Source: an uncultured Porphyromonas sp.
Lineage (GTDB): Bacteria > Bacteroidota > Bacteroidia > Bacteroidales > Porphyromonadaceae
Direction: 5' to 3'
Length of the DNA: 64,000 bases
Assembly: GCA_905372565.1 (NCBI GenBank)
Contig: CAJPPK010000007.1
Coordinates: 12,936-76,935, forward strand
Shown: piece by piece, positions 28,505 to 37,895 of the stretch
Layout of the letters: every line of letters begins with the position of its first letter
How positions within the stretch are numbered: position 1 is the first letter of the stretch
Made by a program: the position numbers and the translations under genes
Notes under the pieces: model-generated
The model's input: only the letters and a program-made list of their open reading frames with translations
What the model was told of the DNA's origin: nothing
Database searches by the model: none

Positions 28505-29038
28505 ATGCTTAGACGTACTCGACGGGCACTCCTTGCCCTTCTCTGCAGTGGTGCCCTTCTGACTGCCTCGGCGCAGACGGCTCCTGAGAAGACGCGCCCT
28601 CGCAATATCTTCGATGCCTTGGAGCAGATTGCCCCAGGTGAAGGTTTGGTGACCATTCTCCAAGCCTCAGAGCTTCGTAGTCGCATTGGACAAGCTGCGG
28701 CACCTCGAGGGTCGGGGGTCTTGGCTCGTGATGGTGCTTACTCTATCCTCAACGGCTATCGTATCCAGCTCTTCAATAGTAACCTGCCTAACGCTAAGAC
28801 CGAGGCCTACGCTCGTGCCGAGATCCTACGCAAGGCAGCACCCACGCTCAGTGGCTACATCACCTTCCGTGCTCCCTTCTGGAGACTCACGGTCGGCAAC
28901 TTCCTCTCTCACGAAGAAGCACGTGCGGCGCGTGCTCGTCTTCTCCACCTTCTCCCAGCTTGGGGTAAGGAATCCTATATCGTCCGCGAACGTGTCCGCA
29001 TCTTGAACTACACTGCGCCCCATGAGTCCGAAGAATAG
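28505..29038 (+). CDS. SPOR-domain protein, secreted
   Basis: 177 aa. An N-terminal signal sequence (LRRTRRALLALLCSGALLTASAQ) shows export. Residues about 75-165 match a SPOR domain (YRIQLFNSNLPNAKTEAYARAE, then FWRLTVGNFLSHEEARAAR), which binds peptidoglycan lacking stem peptides at division sites. The role is inferred from the domain. It overlaps folE by 17 bp and keeps the gene order known from Bacteroides between tpiA and folE. Confidence 0.85.
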   Translation: MLRRTRRALLALLCSGALLTASAQTAPEKTRPRNIFDALEQIAPGEGLVTILQASELRSRIGQAAAPRGSGVLARDGAYSILNGYRIQLFNSNLPNAKTEAYARAEILRKAAPTLSGYITFRAPFWRLTVGNFLSHEEARAARARLLHLLPAWGKESYIVRERVRILNYTAPHESEE

Positions 29039-29642
29039 CCTATCTGCTGACCAGCTCACCTACGTGAGTCAGGACGAGCAAACACGTGAGGAAACCCTCC
29101 GCTACCACTATCAGGAGATCCTGCGACTGCTAGGCGAAGACCCCGAGCGCGAGGGTCTTATCAAGACCCCAGAGCGGGTTGCCAAGGCCATGCGCTTCCT
29201 CACTTCGGGCATGCAGCAAGACCCGATCGGGATCATCCATGGAGCGATGTTCAAGGAAGACTATAGGCAGATGGTCATCGTCAAGGACATTGACTTCTAT
29301 TCTCTCTGCGAGCATCACATGCTACCCTTCTTCGGTAAGGTGCATATCGGCTATATCCCCAATGGCTACATCACGGGTCTGTCGAAGCTACCCCGTGTCG
29401 TGGATGTCTTCGCCCGTCGCCTTCAGGTGCAGGAGCGTCTGACGACCCAGATCAAGGACTGTATCCACGAGGCACTGAACCCCCTCGGTGTCATCGTCGT
29501 CATCGAGGCTCAGCACATGTGTATGCAGATGCGTGGGGTCGAGAAGCAGAACTCCTTCACCACCACGAGTGACTTTACCGGAGCCTTCCGTGAGGCTAAG
29601 ACCCGTGAAGAGTTTATGCAGCTCATCACGCACGGCCGCTAA
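29022..29642 (+). CDS. folE: GTP cyclohydrolase I
   Basis: 206 aa. The enzyme converts GTP to 7,8-dihydroneopterin triphosphate, the first step of folate synthesis. Zinc-ligand and catalytic segments are visible: LCEHHMLPFFGKVHIGY (Cys and His ligands), GLSKLPRVVDVFARR, and QHMCMQMRGV with the second zinc cysteine. The final SFTTTSDFTGAFRE is typical. The start lies inside the SPOR gene, so translation is likely coupled. A strong terminator follows. Confidence 0.96.
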   Translation: MSPKNSLSADQLTYVSQDEQTREETLRYHYQEILRLLGEDPEREGLIKTPERVAKAMRFLTSGMQQDPIGIIHGAMFKEDYRQMVIVKDIDFYSLCEHHMLPFFGKVHIGYIPNGYITGLSKLPRVVDVFARRLQVQERLTTQIKDCIHEALNPLGVIVVIEAQHMCMQMRGVEKQNSFTTTSDFTGAFREAKTREEFMQLITHGR

Positions 29643-29668
29643 TCTTCCACTGAAGTATCAGACCATTC

Positions 29669-29710
29669 GCCCCGCCCTAGGATCTTCCTAAGGCGGGGCA
29701 AGTTTCTTTG
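29669..29710 (+). terminator. Terminator after folE
   Basis: GCCCCGCC (29669-29676) pairs with GGCGGGGC (29692-29699), continued inward by CTAGGA/TTCCTA, then AAGTTTCTTT. Confidence 0.75.
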
Positions 29711-29805
29711 AACCCAAAGAGGAGAGGAGTAGGTGAAGCGAGCTTCCTCTTTTTCGTGGATGAAGCAAATGCCTTGCTCTCCCGAAGGTAGCTGTGTGCC
29801 GTGCT

Positions 29806-29864
29806 ATAGGTATAGGTTTGAATGAGAAAAGGTATAGGTATCATATGGCGAACCTATACCTTTT
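29806..29864. repeat. AAGGTA-type intergenic repeat cluster, locus 2
   Basis: A GGTATAGGTTT unit is followed by the perfect 13-bp hairpin AAAAGGTATAGGT (29827-29839) / ACCTATACCTTTT (29852-29864). It lies between the convergent folE and recG genes and may act as a two-way terminator. Related to clusters at 8287 and 57540. Confidence 0.6.
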
Positions 29865-29901
29865 CGGAGGGAGAGGTGGCTGTCTGGGAGGGCGTAGCTC
29901 C

Positions 29902-32013
29902 TTAGGAGATCAAGCTCCAGCCTGGTCGCTCGGCGTAGATGGCCTCTAGGCGGGAGCGAAGCAGGGTGTTTTCGGGGGCCAAGAGGTCAGGGTCGGCCTC
30001 GAGAATGCGCTCGGCGAGCTCTCGGGTATACTGCACCATGGCTCCATCTAGGGCGGGGTTGGCGATGCGTAGGCTCAACTGCTGTCCGCTCTGTCTCGTG
30101 CCTTCGATCTCCCCAAAGCCACGCATACGCATATCTTCCTCGGCGATGACGAAGCCATCGGTCGTCTCTACCATGATGTCGATACGTCGCTTGGCGTCGT
30201 CGCCTAGCTCGCTCCCCGTGACGAGGATGCAGTAGCTCTGGCTGGCGCCACGGCCTACTCGCCCACGGAGCTGGTGTAGCTGGGCAAGACCGAAGCGGTT
30301 AGCCCCCTCGATGACCATCACGGTGGCGTTGGGGACGTTGACCCCGACCTCGATGACGGTCGTAGCGAGGAGGATCTTGGCCTGACCGCTGATGAAGCGC
30401 TGCATAGCTTCGTCCTTGACGTCTGCCTTCATCTTGCCATGTACAGATACGACTTCCCAGTCTCGAAAGCGCTCGGTGTAGCGACGAAGACCTTCCTGCA
30501 GAGCTCGCATCGAAGCCTCTTCCTGCTCCTCGATCATAGGGAAGACGACGTAGGCCTGTCTGCCTTCGGCCAGTTGCTTATCGAGGAAGTTGTAGACAGC
30601 GTACATCTGGCTCTCGCTTTGGTGGTAGGTCTCGATGGGCTTACGTCCAGGGGGGAGCTCGTCAATGACGGAGATATCGAGATCTCCGTAGAGTGTCATC
30701 GCCAGCGTACGTGGGATCGGCGTGGCGCTCATGATGAGGATATGGGGGTGGAAGCTCTCCCCCTTCTGCCAGAGTCCCGAGCGCTGGACGACCCCGAAGC
30801 GGTGCTGCTCGTCGATGACGGCTAGCCCCAGCTGGTGAAACTGTACCGTGGGCTCGAGCAAGGCATGTGTCCCCACGATCAGCGGGAGCGATCCCGTGGC
30901 GAGGTCAGCTAGGAGCTTCCTTCGCTCAGCCTTCTTGGTGCTACCGATAAGCAAGCCTACTTCTAGCCCCAGAGGCTGGAGGTATTCGGAGAGAGAGGCA
31001 TGGTGCTGACGGGCTAAGATCTCGGTCGGCGCCATGAGACAGGCTTGATAGCCATTGTCCACGCTGAGTAGCATGGCGAAGAGGGCTACTAGGGTCTTCC
31101 CGCTACCTACATCTCCCTGGACGAGGCGGTTCATCTGCTTCCCGCCGATGACGTCCTGCTGGATCTCTCGCAGTACCCTCTTCTGTGCGCCCGTTAGGTC
31201 GAAGGGGAGGCTAGCGTAGAGTCCACGGAAGGTTTCCCCTACCTGGGGCAAAAGAACGCCTGGGATATGAGCCTTTCGCTCGGACTTCATCCGCAGAAGA
31301 CGTAGCTGGATGAAGAAGAGTTCGTCGAACTTGAGGCGTCTGCGGGCAGCCTCTAGTCGCTCGTTGGTCTTAGGGAAGTGGATCTCTTCGATCGCCTCAG
31401 CGTAGCCCATGAGCCGTGCCGAGGAGATGATCTGTATCGGGAGAGTCTCCTGAAGGTGCGGGAGAGCAGACTCTTTGAGCAGATAGACGAGGTCGCGAAG
31501 CTGGCGATTCTGGAGGCCAGCACGCTTGAGCTTCTCCGTGAGGGGGTAGACAGGGACAAGCCCGCTAGAAAGTTGCTGAGCCTTCGCCGTATCATCCATC
31601 TCGGGATGGGTGATGGAGTAAGCGCCATTGAAGAAGGAGGGCTTGCCAAAGACGAGGTATTCTTGTCCGAGGGTATAGAGGTTGCGAATGATATGCAGTG
31701 CCTTGAACCAGACAAGCTCGATCGTCCCCGTGCCGTCACTGAAGTAGCCGACGAGCCGACGCTTCCTGCCTTCGCCCACTTCCTTGAACTCTCGGAGGTG
31801 ACCACGTAGCTGGACGTAGGGCATTTCCCCTCTCAGCTCTCGGATCGTGTAGACCCTCGATCGGTCGATGTAGCGAGTAGGGAAGTAATGGAGTAGATCA
31901 AGGTAGGTATATAGGTCGAGCTCCTCGGCGAGTAGCTTAGCTCGCTTGGGGCCGACCTGTGGGAGATAGATCAGCGGAGTGCGGAAGAAGTCTTGGGGGG
32001 AGGGCATCGGCAC
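29902..32013 (-). CDS. recG: ATP-dependent DNA helicase RecG
   Basis: 703 aa. The N-terminal wedge/OB domain (about 20-180, with LPQVGPKRAKLL at its start) precedes superfamily 2 helicase motifs: Walker A VQGDVGSGKTLVALFA, motif II DEQHRFGV (the RecG DEQH form), motif III MSATPIPRTLAMT, and motif VI QLRGRVGRG. RecG remodels stalled replication forks and branched DNA. It is the last gene of the minus-strand unit xseB-ispD-recG, 18 bp after ispD. Confidence 0.97.
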   Translation of the reverse strand: MPMPSPQDFFRTPLIYLPQVGPKRAKLLAEELDLYTYLDLLHYFPTRYIDRSRVYTIRELRGEMPYVQLRGHLREFKEVGEGRKRRLVGYFSDGTGTIELVWFKALHIIRNLYTLGQEYLVFGKPSFFNGAYSITHPEMDDTAKAQQLSSGLVPVYPLTEKLKRAGLQNRQLRDLVYLLKESALPHLQETLPIQIISSARLMGYAEAIEEIHFPKTNERLEAARRRLKFDELFFIQLRLLRMKSERKAHIPGVLLPQVGETFRGLYASLPFDLTGAQKRVLREIQQDVIGGKQMNRLVQGDVGSGKTLVALFAMLLSVDNGYQACLMAPTEILARQHHASLSEYLQPLGLEVGLLIGSTKKAERRKLLADLATGSLPLIVGTHALLEPTVQFHQLGLAVIDEQHRFGVVQRSGLWQKGESFHPHILIMSATPIPRTLAMTLYGDLDISVIDELPPGRKPIETYHQSESQMYAVYNFLDKQLAEGRQAYVVFPMIEEQEEASMRALQEGLRRYTERFRDWEVVSVHGKMKADVKDEAMQRFISGQAKILLATTVIEVGVNVPNATVMVIEGANRFGLAQLHQLRGRVGRGASQSYCILVTGSELGDDAKRRIDIMVETTDGFVIAEEDMRMRGFGEIEGTRQSGQQLSLRIANPALDGAMVQYTRELAERILEADPDLLAPENTLLRSRLEAIYAERPGWSLIS

Positions 32014-32031
32014 AGAGCTGTCGGCTTAGGG

Positions 32032-32715
32032 TTACGCTTGGGTAAGTAGCAGCTCGGCCAAGGAGAGATCGAGCGGGGTCGTGATCTTGATATTGGTTCG
32101 CTCGCCTGGAACTAGGGCTGGGGCACCAAAGCCACTGGCCTCATAGACAGAGGCGTCATCCGTAAAGGTCGGCTGATAGGGCTGGAGGTAGGCTGTGTGG
32201 AGGCGCTCTAGAGAGAAAGTCTGGGGTGTCTGCACCCCGACAAACTGGCTTCGCTCGACGGCATGGCTGGAGCCTGTCTCGTCAAGCTGGCGGAGACTAT
32301 CGGTCATCGGTAGAGCGGGTAGAGCAGCTCCGACTGCCTCTGCTTGGACGAAGCAGGCCTCGATCAGCTCTTGGCTTACGAGGGGACGGACGCCATCGTG
32401 TACGGCCACCCAGCCAGACTTAGGAAGCTGGTGGAGGGCGGAGAGCACGGAGTGAAAGCGAGTCTCACCTCCGAGGGCTAAGCGGATCGGGAGGGTGAAG
32501 CCATACTCTTGGCATAGACCCTCCCAATATGTAATATGGTCTTCGGGGAGGACAAGGATGACTTCGTCTACGACACGAGCGAAGCGCTCGAGCGTATGCA
32601 TGAGTACGGGGCGACCGGCTAGCGGGAGAAATTGCTTCGGTAGAGCACTACCCATGCGTAGTCCCTTGCCTCCAGCTACGATGATCGCATAGCGGGGTAG
32701 CTTAGAGGTCGGCAT
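32032..32715 (-). CDS. ispD: 2-C-methyl-D-erythritol 4-phosphate cytidylyltransferase
   Basis: 227 aa. The CTP-binding start IIVAGGKGLRMGSALPKQFL is clear, followed by GRPVLMHTLERF, VHDGVRPLVS and TPQTFSLERL. IspD makes CDP-methylerythritol in the non-mevalonate isoprenoid pathway. It overlaps xseB by 14 bp at its start and is followed by recG. Confidence 0.95.
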   Translation of the reverse strand: MPTSKLPRYAIIVAGGKGLRMGSALPKQFLPLAGRPVLMHTLERFARVVDEVILVLPEDHITYWEGLCQEYGFTLPIRLALGGETRFHSVLSALHQLPKSGWVAVHDGVRPLVSQELIEACFVQAEAVGAALPALPMTDSLRQLDETGSSHAVERSQFVGVQTPQTFSLERLHTAYLQPYQPTFTDDASVYEASGFGAPALVPGERTNIKITTPLDLSLAELLLTQA

Positions 32716-32932
32716 CGGAAGAGTCCTCTGTGAGCTGGGCCATGAGGGAGGCTAACTGTTTGTCGGCTTTGGTGAGCTTCTCTCGGCAGAACTTCGTGAG
32801 CGCTACGGCTTCTTCGACGAGGCCCGTGAGCTCATCGACATCGGGATTCTCCTGCTCAATCAAACGAACGATGGTGTCGAGGCGAGTGGATGCCTCCTTG
32901 TAGGTCAAGTCGGACTTGAGTTGCTTAGGCAT
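32702..32932 (-). CDS. xseB: Exodeoxyribonuclease VII small subunit
   Basis: 76 aa helical protein. The pattern LTYKEASTRLDTIVRLIE followed by DELTGLVEEAVALTKFCREKL is that of XseB, which forms a helical hairpin around the XseA catalytic subunit of exonuclease VII. The large subunit gene is not adjacent. The acidic tail overlaps ispD. A minus-strand TAACTTTG box 33 bp upstream marks the promoter of the unit. Confidence 0.92.
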   Translation of the reverse strand: MPKQLKSDLTYKEASTRLDTIVRLIEQENPDVDELTGLVEEAVALTKFCREKLTKADKQLASLMAQLTEDSSDADL

Positions 32933-32964
32933 AAGCGAATGTCTACATAGCTAATAATTAAGCG

Positions 32965-32972
32965 CAAAGTTA
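32965..32972 (-). promoter_or_regulatory. Promoter -7 box for xseB-ispD-recG
   Basis: On the minus strand the sequence reads TAACTTTG, followed by CGC, 33 bp before the xseB ATG. Confidence 0.55.
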
Positions 32973-33120
32973 GTGATAATGCTACCAAAGGCTGGTCTTT
33001 GTGCTTTTATGGTCTCGTTTCCTAAAATTTTTATGCTATGGGTAGCTTTGTTGACTCCCTTCTTGTGCTCTGAATCGCTTACTGCAAAGTATATAAAAGG
33101 TTCATTCCAAGTTGTAATAA

Positions 33121-33152
33121 TTTGTGTCTTTATAAGGAAAGTTATATCTTTG
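33121..33152 (+). promoter_or_regulatory. Promoter of the OmpA-family gene
   Basis: TTTG at 33121-33124 and TATCTTTG at 33145-33152 with a 20-nt spacer, a near-ideal Bacteroidota -33/-7 pair. The leader is about 110 nt. Confidence 0.7.
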
Positions 33153-33271
33153 CCCCAAATAAGTTGCAGGGACAGGCTGATGCGCCACCTTAGGAATCAT
33201 CAGAATTACACTTTGGTCTAGCCCTAGTGATCGATAGGTCTGTCAATAAAAACTCGATAATAAAGAAGATT

Positions 33272-34570
33272 ATGATTAAAAAAACTTTCGTAGCTGCAGT
33301 AGCTTGTCTCTTCGCTGGCTCTATGCTGCAGGCTCAGCAGACCACTGACTCCGTGTATACGGTAGAAGTGAAGAATGCTGACAAGTATCGTGTCGAAACC
33401 AATCGCTTCGGTGCAAACTGGTTCATCGGTATCGGTGCAGGTGCACAGATGTACTTCGGTGACCACGACAAGCAGATGCGTCTCGGCGATCGTATCACTC
33501 CAAACTTCGAAGCTTACTTCGGTAAGTGGTTTACTCCAGGTCTTGGGGTACGTATCGGCGCTAACGGGTATAAGATCAAGGGTGTAGCTGGATTTGATGG
33601 TCATAAGGGAGGTGCTATTAACTACGGGAACTATGGTGGCTTCATCAAGGAACCTCGTGTGGTTTATCCTCACTCTGATCGTAACAAGGTTCCATACGAC
33701 CTCTATGAGACTGAAATGGATTACATCCACGCTCATGCGGATGTCCTCTTCAATCTTTCGCAGCTCGTTTGCGGGTATAACGAAGATCGTTTCTACTCCT
33801 TCATCCCTTATGCCGGTCTAGGTTTTGCTACCAGCCTCAATAAGGCATCTCAGACGGGTCGCTACTCTCATGAAGTAACAGCTAGCGTTGGTCTTCTCAA
33901 TCGCTTCCGTATCAACCGTGCTTGGGATATCAATTTTGATGTTCGTGGTGCTTATGTTTCTGACCACTTCGATCAGGAAGATGCTTCTATCGATCGTGCT
34001 ACAGGTCGAATTGGCACTATCGCCGGTCACTGGGGTGAAGGTCTTCTGACGGCTACGCTTGGTGTTAGCTATAACATCCCTCGTCGTGGATGGGATCGTA
34101 GCACTATCACCACGATCCGTGTTAACGAGAATGTCCTCGAAGGTCTACGTAACCGCCTCGGTGAGCTAGAATCAATGAACAGCGACCTCCGTCGCCAGCT
34201 TGAAGAAGCTCTTAACCGTGAAGTTACTGTTGAGAACGTTACGGTGATGCCTCTTCTTGTCACCTTCCCAATCAATCGTTGGGTTCTTTCTCACAAGGAT
34301 CGTGTAAACCTTGGCTTCCTCGCTGAAGCTCTTAAGGCTAATCCTAAGCTTGTTTATGCTGTCTCTGGATTTGCTGATAAGGGTACGGGTAGCGTGAAGC
34401 GTAATATCTTCCTCGCTCGCAAGCGTGCAGAAGTTGTTTACGACTGCCTCGTTAAGGAATTCGGTGTCTCTGAATCACAGCTTAAGAAGGATTCTAACGG
34501 TGGTGTAGCTAACATGTACTACAACGACCCACGTTGTAGCCGTTCGGTCCTCGCTAAGATCGCTGAATAA
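33272..34570 (+). CDS. OmpA-family outer-membrane protein
   Basis: 432 aa from ATG 33272 (MIKKTFVAAVACLFAGSMLQAQ is a good signal peptide); the codon at 33227 is close upstream but not needed. Residues about 45-270 form a membrane barrel (GANWFIGIGAGAQMYFGDHD near its start). A short coiled linker (NRLGELESMNSDLRRQLEEAL) precedes a C-terminal OmpA-like peptidoglycan-binding region with FPINRWVLSH and SGFADKGTGSVKRN. It resembles the Porphyromonas OmpA-like proteins and probably ties outer membrane to peptidoglycan. A terminator follows. Confidence 0.88.
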   Translation: MIKKTFVAAVACLFAGSMLQAQQTTDSVYTVEVKNADKYRVETNRFGANWFIGIGAGAQMYFGDHDKQMRLGDRITPNFEAYFGKWFTPGLGVRIGANGYKIKGVAGFDGHKGGAINYGNYGGFIKEPRVVYPHSDRNKVPYDLYETEMDYIHAHADVLFNLSQLVCGYNEDRFYSFIPYAGLGFATSLNKASQTGRYSHEVTASVGLLNRFRINRAWDINFDVRGAYVSDHFDQEDASIDRATGRIGTIAGHWGEGLLTATLGVSYNIPRRGWDRSTITTIRVNENVLEGLRNRLGELESMNSDLRRQLEEALNREVTVENVTVMPLLVTFPINRWVLSHKDRVNLGFLAEALKANPKLVYAVSGFADKGTGSVKRNIFLARKRAEVVYDCLVKEFGVSESQLKKDSNGGVANMYYNDPRCSRSVLAKIAE

Positions 34571-34664
34571 TTCTCACTCTTAATTTGCTTTCCTGTTACT
34601 CATGGATTTGCACTAATCGATGAACGATCTGTGACTCCACAGTAGTAACGTTAGCAGTCTTCTG

Positions 34665-34709
34665 AAGGCCTCCCTCTCTAGCAATATGATTCGCCAGGAG
34701 GGAGGCCTT
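34665..34709 (+). terminator. Terminator after the OmpA-family gene
   Basis: Perfect 10-bp arms AAGGCCTCCC (34665-34674) and GGGAGGCCTT (34700-34709), then TATTCTTAAT. Confidence 0.65.
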
Positions 34710-34743
34710 TATTCTTAATCTCCTCATCTAGCTCTCATCTCCG

Positions 34744-35619
34744 ATGAAACATGCCTACATGATCCTAGCTCATGGCGAGCCTGAGCTATTGCAGCTTCTT
34801 CTAGAACGGCTAGATGATCCACGGAATGATATCTACATCCATCTAGATCAGAAGTGGACCAATCCTCCTAAGCTGGCGACAAAGCAGGCTAAACTCTTTC
34901 TGCTAACTAAGCGAGTGGATGTTCGCTGGGCAGATGTGAGTATGCTTGAGGCGGAGTATGCGCTCTTTCATGCGGTAAAAGACTCTGGGCAGAGTTACGC
35001 CTATCACCATCTCCTCTCAGGAGTGGATCTTCCGATAAAGACGCAAGACTATATCCATCAATTCTTCCTCGAGAATAATGGGAAGGAGTTTGTGGGAATT
35101 CATCAGCGCCCTATGAGCTTCCGAGCTGATCGGGCTCTGCATTATTGGCATCCTTTCACGCGCTCTTTTCGAGGAAAGGGAGTTGCGTTTCAGCTTAAAC
35201 GTATCCTACGTTACCTCATTGTACAGGTGCAGGTGCTACTTGGCCTCCGACGTAATGTCTCCATCTCTTTCCAGAAGGGAGGACAATGGGTCAGTATCAC
35301 TTCAGATCTTGTGGATTATCTCCTAAAGCATGAAGAGCCGGTCTTGTCTTGCTATGCTGGGACATTTGGAGCCGATGAGTATTTTATTCCTACTCTTCTC
35401 TGGAATTCTCCGTTGCGAGAGCGTCTCTATTGTGCAACGGATGAGACGCTCGGAGCTATGCGTTATATAGGGTGGCGATCCGATGGTCAACTCCTCGCTT
35501 TTAGCTCAGAGGATTTACCTGAGCTCCAGCAGACCTCTTGTCTTTTTGCTCGTAAGTTTGATCTTCGTGATCGATCTTTCTTAGAAAAGGTCCTTCTCCT
35601 TTCCAAGCCGACTCCTTAG
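34744..35619 (+). CDS. Core-2/I-branching type beta-1,6-N-acetylglucosaminyltransferase (GT14-like)
   Basis: 291 aa. The start KHAYMILAHGEPELLQLLLE, followed by DIYIHLDQKW and YHHLLSGVDLPIKTQDYIHQFF, is the GT14-like pattern of bacterial surface-glycan clusters. The acceptor-side segments WVSITSDLVDYLL and GADEYFIPTLLW follow. It probably adds a branching sugar to a surface polysaccharide; donor and acceptor are unknown. It opens the polysaccharide locus, and its DNA is more AT-rich than the genes to the left. Confidence 0.85.
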   Translation: MKHAYMILAHGEPELLQLLLERLDDPRNDIYIHLDQKWTNPPKLATKQAKLFLLTKRVDVRWADVSMLEAEYALFHAVKDSGQSYAYHHLLSGVDLPIKTQDYIHQFFLENNGKEFVGIHQRPMSFRADRALHYWHPFTRSFRGKGVAFQLKRILRYLIVQVQVLLGLRRNVSISFQKGGQWVSITSDLVDYLLKHEEPVLSCYAGTFGADEYFIPTLLWNSPLRERLYCATDETLGAMRYIGWRSDGQLLAFSSEDLPELQQTSCLFARKFDLRDRSFLEKVLLLSKPTP

Positions 35620-35632
35620 ATTTATCACTTCT

Positions 35633-36610
35633 ATGCTACCTCCCTTAGTCTCTATCATTATTCCCGTCTATCGAGCAGAGAAGACTCTCCCTGCGTGCCT
35701 AGACCAGCTTAAGGCGCAGAGCTATCGTAGTCTCCAGTTGATATTCATTGATGATTGTAGCCCTGATGGGAGCTATGCTTACCTCACATCACAGCGGGGG
35801 GAGCTTGAAGCATTGGGGATGGAGGTGACCTTACTACGGCATGAGAAGAATCAGGGAGTTGCAGTAGCTCGTAATACAGGATTAGACGCAGCTCACGGAG
35901 AGTATATTTACTCTGTGGATGCAGATGACCGTCTTGCTGATAATGCGATTGAGTTGCTTGTGAAAGCAGCTGAGCAGAGCCAGATGGATGTGGTTGGTTG
36001 TGAGTACTACCTTGAGGAAGGCGCTCATGCACGTCAGATTCATCAGCCTGATGTTAAGACGGGGCAAGAGGCATTTCAACAGATCTGTTATGGGCGGATG
36101 AAGTGGAACCTCTGGCTCTTCTTATTCCGACGAGAGCTCATTGAGAAACCTGAGCCCTTACGCTTCCTGCCGGGGAAGAATATGGGAGAAGATCTTATGC
36201 TTTTGGGGCGTCTACTTGATCGAGCCAATGGTGTTGAGATCATTCATCAGCCTCTATATACATATGTTCGCTCGGACGAACAGATCACAGGGTCTTACCG
36301 GCCAGAGCATTGGTCTCAGGTTTTTGCTAATCTAGAGATGCTTGATTCCTCACTCTCTTCGGAGGCTCGAGCTTATATCCCTTATCTTAAGCTGACTCTT
36401 AAACGCCCTCTTCTCGTCACGGGAAAGAAAGCTGACTATCATCGTTGGACAGATACTTATCGGGAGACAGATCCTTTTATCATGCAGAATCCTAGTCTTC
36501 CCTTTCGCTCTAAGATTCTTGAGCAAATGGCGGCTAAAGGACAATATTGGTATGTTGCCTTGTACTACCATGTCGTGATGCGTGGACTGTATTCACTTTT
36601 CTATCGGTAG
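35633..36610 (+). CDS. Glycosyltransferase family 2
   Basis: 325 aa. The GT-A start reads VSIIIPVYRAEKTLPACLDQL, with IFIDDCSPDGS, GVAVARNTGLDAA and the metal-binding YSVDADDRL. The C-terminal part has a KNMGEDLMLLGRLLDR segment, typical of EpsE/EpsJ-like enzymes. It transfers a sugar in repeat-unit assembly on the cytoplasmic side; the sugar is not predictable. It lies 13 bp after the GT14 gene and 10 bp before the polymerase. Confidence 0.9.
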   Translation: MLPPLVSIIIPVYRAEKTLPACLDQLKAQSYRSLQLIFIDDCSPDGSYAYLTSQRGELEALGMEVTLLRHEKNQGVAVARNTGLDAAHGEYIYSVDADDRLADNAIELLVKAAEQSQMDVVGCEYYLEEGAHARQIHQPDVKTGQEAFQQICYGRMKWNLWLFLFRRELIEKPEPLRFLPGKNMGEDLMLLGRLLDRANGVEIIHQPLYTYVRSDEQITGSYRPEHWSQVFANLEMLDSSLSSEARAYIPYLKLTLKRPLLVTGKKADYHRWTDTYRETDPFIMQNPSLPFRSKILEQMAAKGQYWYVALYYHVVMRGLYSLFYR

Positions 36611-36620
36611 AACATAGCCT

Positions 36621-37895
36621 ATGTGGAAGATTGTCCAGGTTCTGCTTATTGCAGTCTTAGTTAACTGCTCTTACTACTCTTTTAGCTTTGCGGCTTTCCC
36701 AAATGCGCCTAACACGAAGATGCTTTTGGCGATGCTGGGGCTTTTATGGTTCCTTTTTGACTCCTGGCGCCGAGGGAAGGGGGTTCCTTTCTCTCCAACG
36801 ATGCTTACAGGAACGATCTTTGCAGGGCTGTATTCATTAGTTAACCTCATCGCTATCGAAATTAATGATACGAATGACTATAGTTATGCCAACTACCTAA
36901 CGACTTTCTTCGTCTGGGTCTTCAGTGTCTATCCAGCCTTAAGTTTGATGCGTATCGTTCATGGATCCATCACGATCCCACGCATAACTTATTACCTAAC
37001 AGCTGTGACAGTCTTCCAGTGTATTACTGCTCTTCTTATTGATAATTACCCTGGGTTTGATGACTTCTGTTCGAGCATTGTTTTTTGGAGCTTAGAGTTT
37101 TTTGCTAGTATTGATCGTCTACGCTGTTTCAGTACAGCACTTGATCCAGCAGGAGTACGCTTTGCTCTTGTTCTTATACTTATTGCCGCAACGATCTGTG
37201 TCGATGAGCAGGTGCAGCAAAGTTACCTGAGACTTTATCTGCTTTTCATTGCTTATCTTCTCATTTCAGGGATTGGAAATATGGTTGCGAGAACTACATC
37301 CTCAGGGATGGGACTTGGGCTTCTTATACTTTTGATTCACAGTAATGCTGTTGGACTGAAGGTGCGTTCCTCTATGGTGCGTACTATGTCCATTTTTGCA
37401 GGTTTGCTTCTCATCGCGTTTGGTGTAGGGATTTACTTGTATAACACGAGTGACTATTATCGTGGACTATTAGAGTTTGCATTTGAGGGATTTTTCAGCC
37501 TCTTCAATCAAGGGGAGTTTCAGACAAGCTCGACAGACGTTTTGGCTACGATGTGGATTTGGCCAACGGATATGCAAACTTGGATCATTGGCTCTGGGAT
37601 TTATGGCAGTTTTGCCTTTGGATCTGATATTGGTTACTGTCGATTGATCCTTTATTCGGGGTTGGTGGGTTTTGGCTTATTTGCTCTTAGCTTTATTTAC
37701 TATGCTTTTCATTTCGCTGGTAAGTATCGTCCCTATCGCTGGCTCTTCTTGGCCTACTTAGCCATGACCTTTATTATTTGGATGAAGGTGTCGACTGATA
37801 TTATGATGATTTATGCGTTCTTCTTTTGGTTTACTAAGCAAGAGGAAGATGCGATTAATGGTCTCATCCCTTTGGCTCAAAATACTGACGTATGA
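36621..37895 (+). CDS. Wzy-like polysaccharide polymerase
   Basis: 424 aa, almost entirely hydrophobic with 10 or more predicted membrane segments and a longer soluble loop with YNTSDYYRGLLEFAFEG in parts at about 274-315. Size, topology and position among glycosyltransferases fit an O-antigen/capsule polymerase, although Wzy proteins are poorly conserved and a flippase or ligase cannot be excluded. This gene has the most AT-rich, T-rich codon use of the locus, suggesting separate ancestry. It overlaps the next gene by ATGA. Confidence 0.72.
   Translation: MWKIVQVLLIAVLVNCSYYSFSFAAFPNAPNTKMLLAMLGLLWFLFDSWRRGKGVPFSPTMLTGTIFAGLYSLVNLIAIEINDTNDYSYANYLTTFFVWVFSVYPALSLMRIVHGSITIPRITYYLTAVTVFQCITALLIDNYPGFDDFCSSIVFWSLEFFASIDRLRCFSTALDPAGVRFALVLILIAATICVDEQVQQSYLRLYLLFIAYLLISGIGNMVARTTSSGMGLGLLILLIHSNAVGLKVRSSMVRTMSIFAGLLLIAFGVGIYLYNTSDYYRGLLEFAFEGFFSLFNQGEFQTSSTDVLATMWIWPTDMQTWIIGSGIYGSFAFGSDIGYCRLILYSGLVGFGLFALSFIYYAFHFAGKYRPYRWLFLAYLAMTFIIWMKVSTDIMMIYAFFFWFTKQEEDAINGLIPLAQNTDV

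Larger units (their letters stand above)
32933..33271. other. Divergent intergenic region between xseB and an OmpA-family gene
   Basis: No gene is supported. A minus-strand promoter box (32965-32972) serves xseB-ispD-recG and a plus-strand promoter (33121-33152) serves the OmpA-family gene. The rest is more AT-rich. Short reading frames at 32973 and from 33227 have no recognisable product. Confidence 0.55.

Noticed and set aside
32973..33221. An 82-codon plus-strand reading frame upstream of the OmpA-family gene
   Set aside because: It covers both promoters of the divergent region and has no recognisable product.
33227..33271. A start at 33227 for the OmpA-family protein
   Set aside because: The ATG at 33272 gives a normal signal peptide right at the N-terminus; the 15 extra residues would precede it.
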